This document shows positions 31,247 to 39,254 of a stretch of 64,000 nucleotides of DNA, one piece after another. The stretch covers positions 186,001 through 250,000 of the forward strand of contig JAFEDR010000010.1 in assembly GCA_018241525.1 (NCBI GenBank), given 5' to 3'. Made by a program: the position numbers and the translations under genes. This DNA is from Pseudomonadota bacterium. Its GTDB lineage: Bacteria; Pseudomonadota; Gammaproteobacteria; Steroidobacterales; Steroidobacteraceae. The notes beneath the pieces are model-generated. The model saw only the letters and a list, made by a program, of their open reading frames with translations, searched no databases and had not been told where the DNA came from. Within the stretch, counting starts at the first letter, position 1. Each line of letters opens with the position of its first letter.

Positions 31247-31699
31247 GTGCTGACCGAAGCCGAGATCAAGACCTTCGTCGACGGCGCGATGCACTACTTC
31301 GCGGTCTCGGCGCGGCAGCCCGTCGCGGTCGGGTCGCCGTACCTGATCACCGACGGCGGCACGCCGGCGGTGCACGAGTACACCGGCGTCATCGCGATCT
31401 CGGGGCGTCGCAAGGGAGCGGTGTGCTTCACCGCGCCGCGCTCCATGCTGATGGTGCTGCTGATGCGGATGAACGAGACCGATACCAGCGAAACGAACAT
31501 GAAGGACCTGATCGGCGAGGTCGCGAACACGATCTCGGGCAATGCCCGGCGGGACTTCGGAAAGGACTTCGTGATCTCGGTGCCGTCGGTGGTCGATACC
31601 GAGGGCGGCAAGTTCCGCCCGCCGGTGAACGCGCGACCGTTCATCATCCCGCTCAATTGGCGCAGCCACTCGGCGAAGCTGATCGTCTGCCTCGAGTAG
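31247..31699 (+). CDS. CheX-like phosphatase
   Basis: 150 residues from GTG 31247 behind AGGA. The family motif E-x2-N is Glu91 and Asn94 in DLIGEVANTISGNARRDFG, which in CheX and CheC inserts into the CheY active site to remove phosphate. The IPLNW and LIVCLE strands close the fold. It is the last gene of the operon, directly after the CheY-like regulator, its likely substrate. The longer frame from 31214 would overlap the regulator gene and is less likely. Confidence 0.85.
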   Translation: MLTEAEIKTFVDGAMHYFAVSARQPVAVGSPYLITDGGTPAVHEYTGVIAISGRRKGAVCFTAPRSMLMVLLMRMNETDTSETNMKDLIGEVANTISGNARRDFGKDFVISVPSVVDTEGGKFRPPVNARPFIIPLNWRSHSAKLIVCLE

Positions 31700-31710
31700 C
31701 GCCTCGCGCG

Positions 31711-32445
31711 CTACCAGCCCTGCTGGCGATACTTCGGATTGGCGACGAACTCGCCGACGCCGACGTCGAGGTCGCCTGAGTCCGGCACGCGGTACTCGCC
31801 CCAGTGGGCCGGCTTCGAGGTTCCGGTGCGGTACGAGGTCCAGCGGCCCCGGTACTGATTGTTGCGGTACCCGTCGCTCGACCCGAGCCGGATGTCGTCG
31901 TACTGCATCGTGCCGTCCCGATCGAGGACCCAGTAAAGCGCCATCTCGCCCTCGAAGACGCCACTGCCTGCCCGGTCACGGCTCTCCTCGAACCGATACT
32001 GGCCGAGGAGCGCGCCCTCGGCGCGGGGTGCGAGGGGCCGGTACCAGCCGTCGGCGCCGTAGTGCAGCTCGGGGTATTCGCGGATCGCGGTCACGGTGAC
32101 CGACCCGCGGAACTCCGTCGGCGGCTCGCCCGCGGCGGCGCCGTGGACGGACGTGAAGCCGACGACGTGGTAGACGGCCGGCACGGCGGGATCGCGCCGG
32201 ACGCTCGTGAAGCGGATGTACAGCCGGCGGAAGTCGCGACCGACGAAGCCGAGCAGCGGCGAGCGCGGCACGAACAGCGAGCTGAAATCCTGTCCGACGT
32301 GCGTTTCGAGGCGGTTCTCCGCACCGAGGCGATCGCCCTTGCGGCCCGCAAACCATTCATCGGCGGGCGGATCGCCCGCGGACGGGGCGCTGGCCGCGGC
32401 CCACGAGAGGGCGAGCAGCAGGCTGGCGAAGGCGCGGCGTGACAT
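31711..32445 (-). CDS. secreted hypothetical protein
   Basis: 244 residues with a signal peptide (about 1-22, LLLALSWAAASAPSA). The mature part is beta-rich: FRRLYIRFTSVRRDPAVPAV, FRGSVTVTAIREYPELHYGA and MALYWVLDRDGTMQYDDIRL, ending with KYRQQGW. GAGGA lies 8 bases before ATG 32445. Unknown function; a periplasmic carbohydrate-binding-like sandwich fold is possible but unproven. It converges with the signalling operon. Confidence 0.6.
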   Translation of the reverse strand: MSRRAFASLLLALSWAAASAPSAGDPPADEWFAGRKGDRLGAENRLETHVGQDFSSLFVPRSPLLGFVGRDFRRLYIRFTSVRRDPAVPAVYHVVGFTSVHGAAAGEPPTEFRGSVTVTAIREYPELHYGADGWYRPLAPRAEGALLGQYRFEESRDRAGSGVFEGEMALYWVLDRDGTMQYDDIRLGSSDGYRNNQYRGRWTSYRTGTSKPAHWGEYRVPDSGDLDVGVGEFVANPKYRQQGW

Positions 32446-32498
32446 GCGATCGTTCCTCGGGTCGTTCGCCGCCTGCGGCGGCGTGAGGGATCCGTGGC

Positions 32499-33239
32499 TC
32501 AGCCGCGGCCCAGCTCGCGGCGCGCGATGGAGATCCACTCGGCCTGCGCCTTGCGCACGTGCCGCGGCGCGAGTTCCGCCGCCTTCAGCACCTCGGTGAA
32601 GGCCGCGCGCGCTTCGTCACCGCGGCCCAGGGACTGGAGCAGCTGCCCGTGGCGGACCCGCGCCTCGGCACCCGGATAGCCCGGGGCGAGCACCCGGTAG
32701 ATGCGCTCGGCACGCTCGGCGGCGCCTTGCCGCTCGAGCGCGCGTGCGTACAGGAGCTGCGAGTCCGGGCTCTTGGCGTCCGGGTTGTTCGCCCAGAGCG
32801 CCTCGAGGCTCGCGGCGGCGCCAGCGCCGTCGCCTGACTCGAACTGCGCCGTAGCGAGGCCGAGCAGCAGCGTCGGGTCGTGCTCGTAGATGCCCTTCAG
32901 GCCCGCCCGGTAGATCTCGATGGCACCGGCAAAGTCGCCACGGCGGGCACGCTCGGCGCCGAGGCTCGCCTTGGCCGCGACCGTGTCGGTGACCTCCGCT
33001 TTCGCGCTCGCCTGCCTCAGGTCGCGATCCGGGTCCACGGCCCGCTGGACGTTGCGCATCGCGCTGCGAGCCGTGCGCGAGCCCATCAGCGCCGGGGCGA
33101 GCTCGACGATGAAGTACGCGAGTCCACCCACCAGCGGCACGAACACGAGGACATAGATCCAGATCGTATTGCGGCCGGTCTTGATCACGTGGACCACCAG
33201 GGCCACCTGGATCAGGACCGTCAGGATGTAGAAGCGCAT
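32499..33239 (-). CDS. TPR membrane protein with PLDc_N-like anchor
   Basis: 246 residues. Two N-terminal helices (about 3-20 and 27-49) form a short anchor like the PLDc N-terminal domain (VLVFVPLVGGLAYFIVELAP). The rest is a cytoplasmic row of TPR-like repeats (about 90-245), e.g. RRGDFAGAIEIYRAGLKGIY and GRGDEARAAFTEVLKAA. Such proteins act as scaffolds. It ends 53 bases before the secreted protein's ATG and may share its transcript. Confidence 0.75.
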   Translation of the reverse strand: MRFYILTVLIQVALVVHVIKTGRNTIWIYVLVFVPLVGGLAYFIVELAPALMGSRTARSAMRNVQRAVDPDRDLRQASAKAEVTDTVAAKASLGAERARRGDFAGAIEIYRAGLKGIYEHDPTLLLGLATAQFESGDGAGAAASLEALWANNPDAKSPDSQLLYARALERQGAAERAERIYRVLAPGYPGAEARVRHGQLLQSLGRGDEARAAFTEVLKAAELAPRHVRKAQAEWISIARRELGRG

Positions 33240-33325
33240 GAGGTCTCCGTTCCCCGGGGTCGGCGCGGGCGGAAAAATAGCTGAAAATGGCCGGGTCGGG
33301 GCGGATTCCCGGGCGGAGGAGGCCG

Positions 33326-33841
33326 ATGACGACCGTGCGCCTGCCGGTCAGCTATCTCGAGCTGACGACGGCTCCCGCCCTTCCGCCGCCCGTCCCGCCG
33401 TCCGGCCGCGGCCTCGCGATCGCGGTCGAGCGGCTCGGCGCGGCCGACTACCTCGTCCTGTACCGGGCGGTCGGCGAGCCGCTGCGCTGGGACAGTCGCC
33501 TCAAGCTCGCGCCCGCCGTGCTCGCGGCGCTGCTCGACTCGGGTCGCCTCGCGATCTTCGTGCTCCGCGACGGCAGCGGCCGTGCGCTCGGCTTCTGCGA
33601 GTTCGACCGGGAACGGTTCCCGGAGGTCGAGCTCACGCATTTCGGCCTGGTGCCGGAGGCACAGGGGCGGGGACTCGGGCCCTGGCTCCTCGGCACGGCG
33701 CTGGCCGCGGTGTGGAACACCGGAGCGAGGCGCCTCTGGCTGCACACCGACCCCTGGGACCATCCGGCGGCGCTCGGCGTGTACGCGCGGGCGGGGTTCG
33801 TCCGCTACCTCGTCCGCGAGCAGCCGGTCGAGGACCTCTAG
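33326..33841 (+). CDS. GNAT family N-acetyltransferase
   Basis: 171 residues with the GNAT acetyl-CoA motif in THFGLVPEAQGRGLGPWLLG (Q/RxxGxG/A) and a C-terminal HPAALGVYARAGFVRYLV. A strong GGAGGAGG precedes ATG 33326, which excludes the longer frame from 33287. Substrate unknown. Confidence 0.85.
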   Translation: MTTVRLPVSYLELTTAPALPPPVPPSGRGLAIAVERLGAADYLVLYRAVGEPLRWDSRLKLAPAVLAALLDSGRLAIFVLRDGSGRALGFCEFDRERFPEVELTHFGLVPEAQGRGLGPWLLGTALAAVWNTGARRLWLHTDPWDHPAALGVYARAGFVRYLVREQPVEDL

Positions 33842-33851
33842 CGCGAGTTCC

Positions 33852-35042
33852 TCAGTGCGGAATCGCGCCGTCCTCGTCGAGTGCCGCGGCGCGCAGCTCG
33901 CAGGTGACGGCCAGTCCGCCGCCCGCGCTGCTCGCGTGGGTCAGGGTGGCGCCGATCTTCTTGGCGCGGTACGCCATGATGTGGCGGCCGAGCCCGGGTC
34001 GTGAGCCGATGTCATCCGGCAGGCCCACGCCGTCGTCGCGGACGACGACCCGGACGATGCCCTCGTCGTGCCCGCAACTGACGCGGATCAGGCGGCCGCG
34101 GCTGTGCTTGCGTGCATTCAGCACGGCCTCCTGCGTGATGCGCAGCAGGTGATAGGCGCTGCTGTCGTCGAGGCAGCCCGGGGGAATGGGCGCCGCGTCG
34201 AGCGCGATGCGCGGGCCGCCGGGCTGGTCGATGCGACGCACGAACTGCTCGATGGCGCCGGCAAGCCCGCCGGCCTGGACCGCGAAGCCGCCCTGCTGCT
34301 CGGCCGCGCGCCGGGCGCTGTCGATGGCGTGGGTCAGCAGCCGGCTGATCTCGTCGAGCGGTGGCACCAGCGCGGAATCGGTCCGGCGCGCCTCGTTGAT
34401 GGTCGCGCCGAGCAGAATCGAGATGCCGGCGAGCTCCTGGCCGACGCCGTCGTGCAGCTCCGCGGCCAGGCGCTGCGCCTCGTCGGAACGCTCGCGCAGC
34501 AGCCGCGTCTCGAACTCGCGCTCACGCGCGCGCAACGCGCCGAGCTCGCGGTAGGCGGTACGCAGCTCGAGCTCGTCGACGATCTGCTGGGCCAGCGTCG
34601 TCAGTCCCTCGACCTGCAGGGACGTGAGCTCCCCGGGCTTCGTGTCGAGCACGGCGAGCGTGCCGATGATCGCGCCGCGCGGCGTGCGCAGGGCGAGCCC
34701 GGCGTAGAAGCGGAACTTCGGCGCCCCGGTCACGAGCGGGTTGTCGGCGAAGCGCGGGTCGGCGCTCATGTCCGGGCAGACGATGCTCTCGCCGCAGGCG
34801 ACGACATGGGCGCACGGCGCCCAGTCGCGCGGGATCTCCGCGACGTCGATCCCCACGCGGGACTTGAACCACTGGCGGCTCGCGTCGGTGAGACTGATGA
34901 GGCCGATCGGCACGCCGGCGATCTGGCTCGCGAGCCGGGTCAGACGGTCGAAGGACGGATCGGGGAGGGTGTCGAGGACCTGGTAGTGGCGCAGTTCGCG
35001 CAGGCGGGCCAGTTCGTCGACCGGGAGCGGGGCGGCGGGCAT
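33852..35042 (-). CDS. GAF-domain histidine kinase (HisKA_3 type)
   Basis: 396 residues, soluble. GAF domain about 15-160 (LTRLASQIAGVPIGLISLTD, PDMSADPRFADNPLVTG), a short coiled coil, a HisKA_3 dimer domain whose phosphorylated histidine is in LAAELHDGVGQELAGISILL, and a HATPase_c domain (ITQEAVLNARKHS, DDGVGLPDD, GLGRHIM). This is the NarX/DegS-like group, which normally pairs with a LuxR-type response regulator. None is encoded in the window, so it is an orphan here. Confidence 0.88.
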   Translation of the reverse strand: MPAAPLPVDELARLRELRHYQVLDTLPDPSFDRLTRLASQIAGVPIGLISLTDASRQWFKSRVGIDVAEIPRDWAPCAHVVACGESIVCPDMSADPRFADNPLVTGAPKFRFYAGLALRTPRGAIIGTLAVLDTKPGELTSLQVEGLTTLAQQIVDELELRTAYRELGALRAREREFETRLLRERSDEAQRLAAELHDGVGQELAGISILLGATINEARRTDSALVPPLDEISRLLTHAIDSARRAAEQQGGFAVQAGGLAGAIEQFVRRIDQPGGPRIALDAAPIPPGCLDDSSAYHLLRITQEAVLNARKHSRGRLIRVSCGHDEGIVRVVVRDDGVGLPDDIGSRPGLGRHIMAYRAKKIGATLTHASSAGGGLAVTCELRAAALDEDGAIPH

Positions 35043-35303
35043 GTCGTCGGCAAGCCTCAATGCAAGGCGAACGGGCGAACCACTCCCGCAAATCACGTTC
35101 CCGGCGCTCCCTGGCGCCGCTCTTCGGCACCGGCACCGGATCCCCTGAAAGGGGGCCCCGGCGCGAGGGACGGGAGGCTAGGGGACTCGGCGCGTATTGC
35201 CAAGCGGGGAAACGCCGAACACGCCGAAAATGTGCGTTTCTCGTTCGTGCGGCAGCGCGGCAATCGCGCTCGATCCTAAGTTATGTCACGCCGCGCGCGA
35301 GGC

Positions 35304-36164
35304 TCAGCGGTGCCGGTGCCGCGTTTCCCGCGGGCGCTTGGATGTTTCCTCGTCGTCCGCGATCAGCGCTCGCGGCACCCACGTGGCAGAGACGTCGTCA
35401 CCGAGCGCCGCCGCGAGGCCCTCAAGGTATAGCGCCCCGACCCAGGCCGCGAGAATCCCGTCGAGCGCATCTTCATAGCGCTTCAACGTCGCGAGCGTCA
35501 GTGACGCTGTCGCTCGCGGCAGCGGCACCGGAATCGCACCCAGGCGTTCGGCGAGCGCCCGCTGGATCGTGCGGTACTGCGCGAGGAGACGGCGCACGCG
35601 GTCGGTCGTCGAGGTCCCCGGCCAGTACTGGGCGCTGCGCGACACCTTGTAGGGGAAACGGTAGGCGCGGCCGAGCAGCTCGAGCAGCGCGACGTGCGGG
35701 TAGATTTCCAGCAGGCCGCGGCGTGCGACGTCGTGCGGCGCGGCGGTGATGACTGGATAGCCGAGTGCGGCGAAGCCTTCGGAGAAGCGACGACCCAGAG
35801 CGCCGGGCCGCGCGGCACTCGGTGAGTGCGTCGCGCAGCCGTGGCGGCTGAACCGTCGCGTGACGGCGGTATCGGAAGCGCGCCGCGAACGGAACGGCTC
35901 GGTCGCGATGGGCATGTCGACCGTGACGAGGTCGACGTCGGCGCGTGCCCAGCGTCGCGCGGCCTCGAGGAGTCCACCCGGCTCCGGGGCGGATCCCACG
36001 GGACGCGCGTGCCAGTCGATGTCCTCAATCGACGACGCGCGGACGAAGCTCGCGTAGCTCGGGGCGGCCACGACCACCGACCAGCGTTCGCGATCTCGAC
36101 GCAGTACGGCGACGCCGCTCGGTTGCCCGGCTGTCCACGCCGCGTCGATACCGAGGACGACCAT
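35304..36164 (-). CDS. DUF429 family protein, RNase H-like fold
   Basis: 286 residues. MVVLGIDAAWTAGQPSGVAV at the N-terminus, VDLVTVDMPIA and a C-terminal ASLTLATLKRYEDALDGILA with YEDALDG acidic residues give the RNase H-like arrangement of DUF429 proteins, some of which are called predicted nucleases. A middle insert with YPVITAAPHDVARRGLLEIY matches the family. Start at ATG 36164; GTG 36167 is directly before it. Function unknown. Confidence 0.75.
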   Translation of the reverse strand: MVVLGIDAAWTAGQPSGVAVLRRDRERWSVVVAAPSYASFVRASSIEDIDWHARPVGSAPEPGGLLEAARRWARADVDLVTVDMPIATEPFRSRRASDTAVTRRFSRHGCATHSPSAARPGALGRRFSEGFAALGYPVITAAPHDVARRGLLEIYPHVALLELLGRAYRFPYKVSRSAQYWPGTSTTDRVRRLLAQYRTIQRALAERLGAIPVPLPRATASLTLATLKRYEDALDGILAAWVGALYLEGLAAALGDDVSATWVPRALIADDEETSKRPRETRHRHR

Positions 36165-36223
36165 CACGCGTGAGATCGAGCCGGGGTAGGGTCCGCGCCC
36201 GTCGCGGGGTCGCAGGGTGCCGG

Positions 36224-36628
36224 TCACGCGGCACGCGCACGCCACCGGGCGCCGAGCCAGACGCTGGGCATGCCGAGGAGGACGAGGGCGATGGGATACC
36301 ACACTGGCCCGAGATTCTTGCCCCAGGTGACGACGAGTCCGACGGTTGCCACGAGCGTGCCGATGAGTCCGAGGACCAGCGCGTGCCGCAATGGCTGATT
36401 GGGGGCCAGGCGTGCGGTCAGGTAGCCACCACCCACGGTGTAGAGCGTTCGGTAACCGAGCGCGACCACGGCCATGGAGGGATCCAGGGGCGTGCCGGGC
36501 GTCGGCAGGAGTCCGGCGAGCCCTAGCACGACGTCGGTGGCGACCGAGCTTCCGGCGACGGCGAGAAATCCGGCGACAACGGCCCAGACGCTTCGGCCGG
36601 CCGTAGATCGCGATGTCGCTTCCGTCAC
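36224..36628 (-). CDS. hypothetical membrane protein
   Basis: 134 residues with four hydrophobic segments (about 14-36, 50-70, 80-102, 108-126); GGGYLTARLAPNQPLRHALV lies between the second and third. Small four-helix proteins of this type are common and uncharacterised. GTG start at 36628. It ends 59 bases before the DUF429 start in the same direction. Confidence 0.6.
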   Translation of the reverse strand: MTEATSRSTAGRSVWAVVAGFLAVAGSSVATDVVLGLAGLLPTPGTPLDPSMAVVALGYRTLYTVGGGYLTARLAPNQPLRHALVLGLIGTLVATVGLVVTWGKNLGPVWYPIALVLLGMPSVWLGARWRARAA

Positions 36629-36643
36629 GGCAGGATCCTCAGC

Positions 36644-37060
36644 TCACGGGAACTGCGTCGGCGTATCGAGGCGCGGCCAGACCTCCCCGGGCCTGACGAT
36701 CGCGATGCCCCGAAACTCGCCGAGAACGAGCAAATCGCGATCCACCGTGACCAGCAGCGTAGCGCGGCCGGCCGTTGCGGTTCCGAGAATCGGCAGATCG
36801 GCGGGATCGCGGCAGGCTGCCGAGGGCAAGGTTTCGGGCTCCACCATCTGCGCGCTCGTGAGCAGAAATGCGCAAACCGCTTCGACATCCGGTTCCGGAT
36901 AAGCGAACTTCACGCGCAGCTTCCGGCGAAGCTCCGCGACGATGTAACCGGAGATCACAAGCTCGTGATGGAGGAGAATTTCCTCATAGAGCTCCGAGCA
37001 GACGCCAGCGCGGCTGATGTACGCGGCGATCAGGACCGACGTATCGAGGACGAGTCTCAC
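36644..37060 (-). CDS. PIN-domain toxin
   Basis: 138 residues of the putative toxin component, PIN family. Acidic residues of the metal site: Asp6 in MRLVLDTSVLIAA, Glu43 in GYIVAELRRKL, Asp85 in CRDPADLPIL, and Asp105/Asp107 in LVTVDRDLL. Such toxins cut RNA. Its ATG overlaps the stop of the antitoxin gene (ATGA), the standard antitoxin-first order, and the operator upstream implies autoregulation by the complex. Confidence 0.88.
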   Translation of the reverse strand: MRLVLDTSVLIAAYISRAGVCSELYEEILLHHELVISGYIVAELRRKLRVKFAYPEPDVEAVCAFLLTSAQMVEPETLPSAACRDPADLPILGTATAGRATLLVTVDRDLLVLGEFRGIAIVRPGEVWPRLDTPTQFP

Positions 37061-37278
37061 GCGTCGTCGAGCGCTTTGAAGACGTCCTCATCGGTGTGGA
37101 TGCCTCGGGCCTGCGCGCGCGCGACGAGCTTGGCCCGAAGCGCTCGAAATTCCGTCGCTCGCAGGAAGCGCCGCAATGCCTCGCGTGCGAGGTCGCTCTT
37201 CGAAATGCCGAGTTCCGCGCTCTGTTTCTCGAGCGCCTTTTCGAGTTCGGGTGGTACGCGCAGCGTCAGAGTCGACAT
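37057..37278 (-). CDS. ribbon-helix-helix antitoxin
   Basis: 73 residues. The N-terminal strand and helices, STLTLRVPPELEKALEKQS and ISKSDLAREALRRFLRATEF, are a typical ribbon-helix-helix DNA-binding unit; the C-terminal FRALRAKLVARAQARGIHTD would wrap the PIN toxin. A perfect inverted repeat overlaps its start codon. It is encoded first, with a 4-base overlap to the toxin. Confidence 0.88.
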   Translation of the reverse strand: MSTLTLRVPPELEKALEKQSAELGISKSDLAREALRRFLRATEFRALRAKLVARAQARGIHTDEDVFKALDDA

Positions 37279-37297
37279 GTATTACAATGTAATACAT
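37277..37297 (-). promoter_or_regulatory. palindromic operator of the PIN/RHH module
   Basis: Perfect 10-base inverted repeat ATGTATTACA / TGTAATACAT with a one-base centre, directly at the antitoxin start codon. Two-fold symmetric sites of this spacing bind ribbon-helix-helix dimers. On the minus strand a TACATT element sits a few bases before the ATG, so transcription may begin at or very near the start codon (leaderless message). Confidence 0.7.
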
Positions 37298-37794
37298 CTG
37301 GTTGGCCGCCGCAAGGTCCGCTCAGGCGGCAATTGGCGTCACACCTCGGAGTCTAGCGACCGCCCGGTAGGCTCCGTCGCGTCCGAACACGACGGCGTGG
37401 CTTGTCAGCTCGAGCGCGTCGCCGACGCTCGCCAGGCGATCTCATCGACGCGCATGGCGCGGCTAATCAGTCGAGCGCACGTAGGCAGGCCCAGCCCCCC
37501 GAATGGAGTTCTGAATGCGAGCCGCCGCACGGGCGGACGAGGATTTCCGCGGGATTGAATTCGCCAGACTAACGAATCGCCGCCCAGCGAGTTCGTGCAG
37601 CGACGCATCGTCTTCGTCGATCGCCTGGATTACCCGCGGACGGTGAAGCTCGTGCTGCGGAAATGTCACCTGGGGCACGCGCACGGCCAGCCTCCCAAGT
37701 CCCTGAGCTTCCGAGGGAAGCGTGGACCCGAACCCCAAACACGACATTTCTAAGTAGCCAGAACCCGACCTTTGTATTTAGCCCCTACAATGGA
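37298..37794. other. gap between antitoxin operator and dif, no supported gene
   Basis: No frame has a good start, ribosome site and protein-like composition. On the minus strand a tail reading DALELTSHAVVFGRDGAYRA is followed by VARLRGVTPIAA and a stop at about 37325; it looks like the end of a decayed gene but cannot be assigned. Base composition is lower in GC than the flanking core genes. Confidence 0.35.
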
Positions 37795-37822
37795 ACTTCG
37801 CATAATGTATATTATGGTAAAA
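37795..37822 (+). other. dif: dif-type XerCD recombination site
   Basis: 28-base site: XerC-side arm ACTTCGCATAA (37795-37805), centre TGTATA (37806-37811), XerD-side arm TTATGGTAAAA (37812-37822). The inner 16 bases, CATAATGTATATTATG, are identical to E. coli dif, and 23 of 28 positions agree overall. XerC and XerD resolve chromosome dimers at such a site under control of FtsK. It lies between two toxin-antitoxin-type modules. I saw no second copy by eye, so a chromosomal dif is more likely than one end of a Xer-using mobile element. Confidence 0.85.
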
Positions 37823-38085
37823 GAAGGTCATACAGGGTGCTCTGCGAGACGCGATGCGGTGCCGAAAGCTCCCTTCTGGCACGGGTTGTTCCCCTCACCC
37901 TGAGCGCTCAACAGCGACCGTGGCGATCGGCCAAACGGGCCGCGGAGTCCGAGGGCCCAGGGTGTAGTGCCATGGCCGATGGGTCGCCAATGGCCACCCG
38001 AAGCGACTCGGGTCCGCGCGGAGGAATTCCGTAGATAAAGCAATCGCCTAGAACGGCTTCCATCACCACTTCGAAAGGCGTCATC
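37823..38085. other. gap right of dif, no gene seen
   Basis: 263 bases with no supported coding frame or RNA gene. It ends at a TTGACG element (38086-38091) in front of the RelB/DinJ-type gene. Confidence 0.35.
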
Positions 38086-38095
38086 TTGACGTAAA

Positions 38096-38105
38096 TGTAG
38101 CTACA
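38096..38105 (+). promoter_or_regulatory. small palindrome at the RelB/DinJ-type gene
   Basis: TGTAGCTACA is a perfect 10-base palindrome ending 8 bases before ATG 38114 and overlapping a TACAAT element (38102-38107). Its place matches the operator of the PIN module 800 bases away, although the sequence differs. It probably serves autoregulation by the ribbon-helix-helix product. The TTGACG upstream is only 10 bases from TACAAT, too close for a normal promoter pair. Confidence 0.4.
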
Positions 38106-38113
38106 ATGTGGCT

Positions 38114-38443
38114 ATGAAGAAGGATAGTGTCGTCCGGGCGCGAATCGATTCCGAGCTCAAGGAGCAGGCGGTCTCGGTGCTGTCGGCATGCGGTCTCGAA
38201 CTGTCCGATGCTATCCGCCTGTTTTTGCGGCAGGTGGTCGCCCGCGAGGGTATTCCGTTCATGATCGGCGGGTCGCAGGCGGATCCGTCCGCTGCCCGAT
38301 TGGCCGAACTGAAGCGCGAATCCCAGGCGCGGGACCGTCGAATCGCCGCGTCTCAAGACGTTTCCGGCGGGGAAATGTTTCTGATTCGTCCAGATGACGC
38401 ACGGCGCGCAAAGGTTCGATGGCCGCGCGGCAGCCTGCTTTGA
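38114..38443 (+). CDS. RelB/DinJ-type antitoxin
   Basis: 109 residues. N-terminal ribbon-helix-helix: MKKDSVVRARIDSELKEQAV, SVLSACGLELSDAIRLFLRQ and the REGIPFMI ending typical of DinJ/RelB. The rest is a polar linker with AARLAELKRESQARDRR, suited to wrapping a partner. No RelE or YafQ gene follows; instead the last 25 bases overlap a nucleotidyltransferase-like gene, suggesting an unusual partner. Confidence 0.8.
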   Translation: MKKDSVVRARIDSELKEQAVSVLSACGLELSDAIRLFLRQVVAREGIPFMIGGSQADPSAARLAELKRESQARDRRIAASQDVSGGEMFLIRPDDARRAKVRWPRGSLL

Positions 38444-39228
38444 GCCAGCCGCTCCACGAAGTCGCGCTCTCCCCTGTCGAGGTGGATCTGATTCTTTCGA
38501 CCTGCGGTGCGAACGCGCTGCTGGTTGGCGGTCAGTCGCTCGCCTTCTGGGCCCTGCACTACGACGTGCGCCCGGCTGGCGTGCTCGCCGCGTCAGTCAC
38601 GATGGACGTGGATTTCATCGGCACGTCCGAGGTTGCCCGCCGACTCAGCCAGCGACTCGGAGACCCGTGGAAATTGCGGACGGCGACGCTCGACGACGCG
38701 GGCAGCCAGACCGCGAAGGTCTATCGTGTGCTTCCGGATAACGGCGTGAAGCAGGTCGACTTCCTGAGCGGCATCGTCGGCCTCGGGACGCGCGACGTGG
38801 AACGGCGGGCTGTCGAGGTTGAAATTCCCTCGGGCGCGGTCGTCCGCGTACTGCACCCGCTCGACGTCTTGGAAAGTCGCCTGCGAAATCTTGCCGTGTT
38901 GCCGGACAAGCGTAATTCCGTTGGAGTTGCGCAAGCCAGGCTCGGCGTCGAGATCGTGCGTGCCTACATCGAGCGCATGCAGGCCGAAGCACAGTCTTCC
39001 AGGGCGATCTTTCAGGCCGTCAGGCGGGTGAAGCGAATTGCCCTGGATTCCCGCCTGGCGAATGCGGCGTTGGAGCATGGCGTCGACGTTCTGTCGGCGG
39101 TGCCGGTTGAAAAGATGTCGGAACCGAGGTTTCACGAACGCTTCTGGCCGGATGTGCTCGCCAAATTCGAGACCCGGCGACAGCGATTCATTACCAGCCG
39201 CTCTTCAAGTCGATTCTCGCGCCCGTAA
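38419..39228 (+). CDS. nucleotidyltransferase-like protein, possible toxin
   Basis: 269 residues. N-terminal nucleotidyltransferase-like core: ALLVGGQSLAFWALHYDVRP followed by VTMDVDFIG, matching the G-G-x-S and D-x-D pattern of AbiEii-like and related polymerase-beta folds; a later VKQVDFLSG could give the third acidic residue. The C-terminal half is helical (VLESRLRNLAVL, then IVRAYIERMQAEAQSS). Its ATG lies 25 bases inside the RelB/DinJ-type gene, so the two are coupled, as in a toxin-antitoxin pair. The toxin role is inference. Confidence 0.7.
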   Translation: MAARQPALSQPLHEVALSPVEVDLILSTCGANALLVGGQSLAFWALHYDVRPAGVLAASVTMDVDFIGTSEVARRLSQRLGDPWKLRTATLDDAGSQTAKVYRVLPDNGVKQVDFLSGIVGLGTRDVERRAVEVEIPSGAVVRVLHPLDVLESRLRNLAVLPDKRNSVGVAQARLGVEIVRAYIERMQAEAQSSRAIFQAVRRVKRIALDSRLANAALEHGVDVLSAVPVEKMSEPRFHERFWPDVLAKFETRRQRFITSRSSSRFSRP

Positions 39229-39254
39229 CCGCCGCTCGTACGGGGCCGCGGCGG

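Noticed and set aside
35209..35240. Inverted repeat GAAACGC / GCGTTTC in the gap before the DUF429 gene
   Set aside because: The arms are 7 bases with an 18-base loop and no T-run; this is expected by chance.
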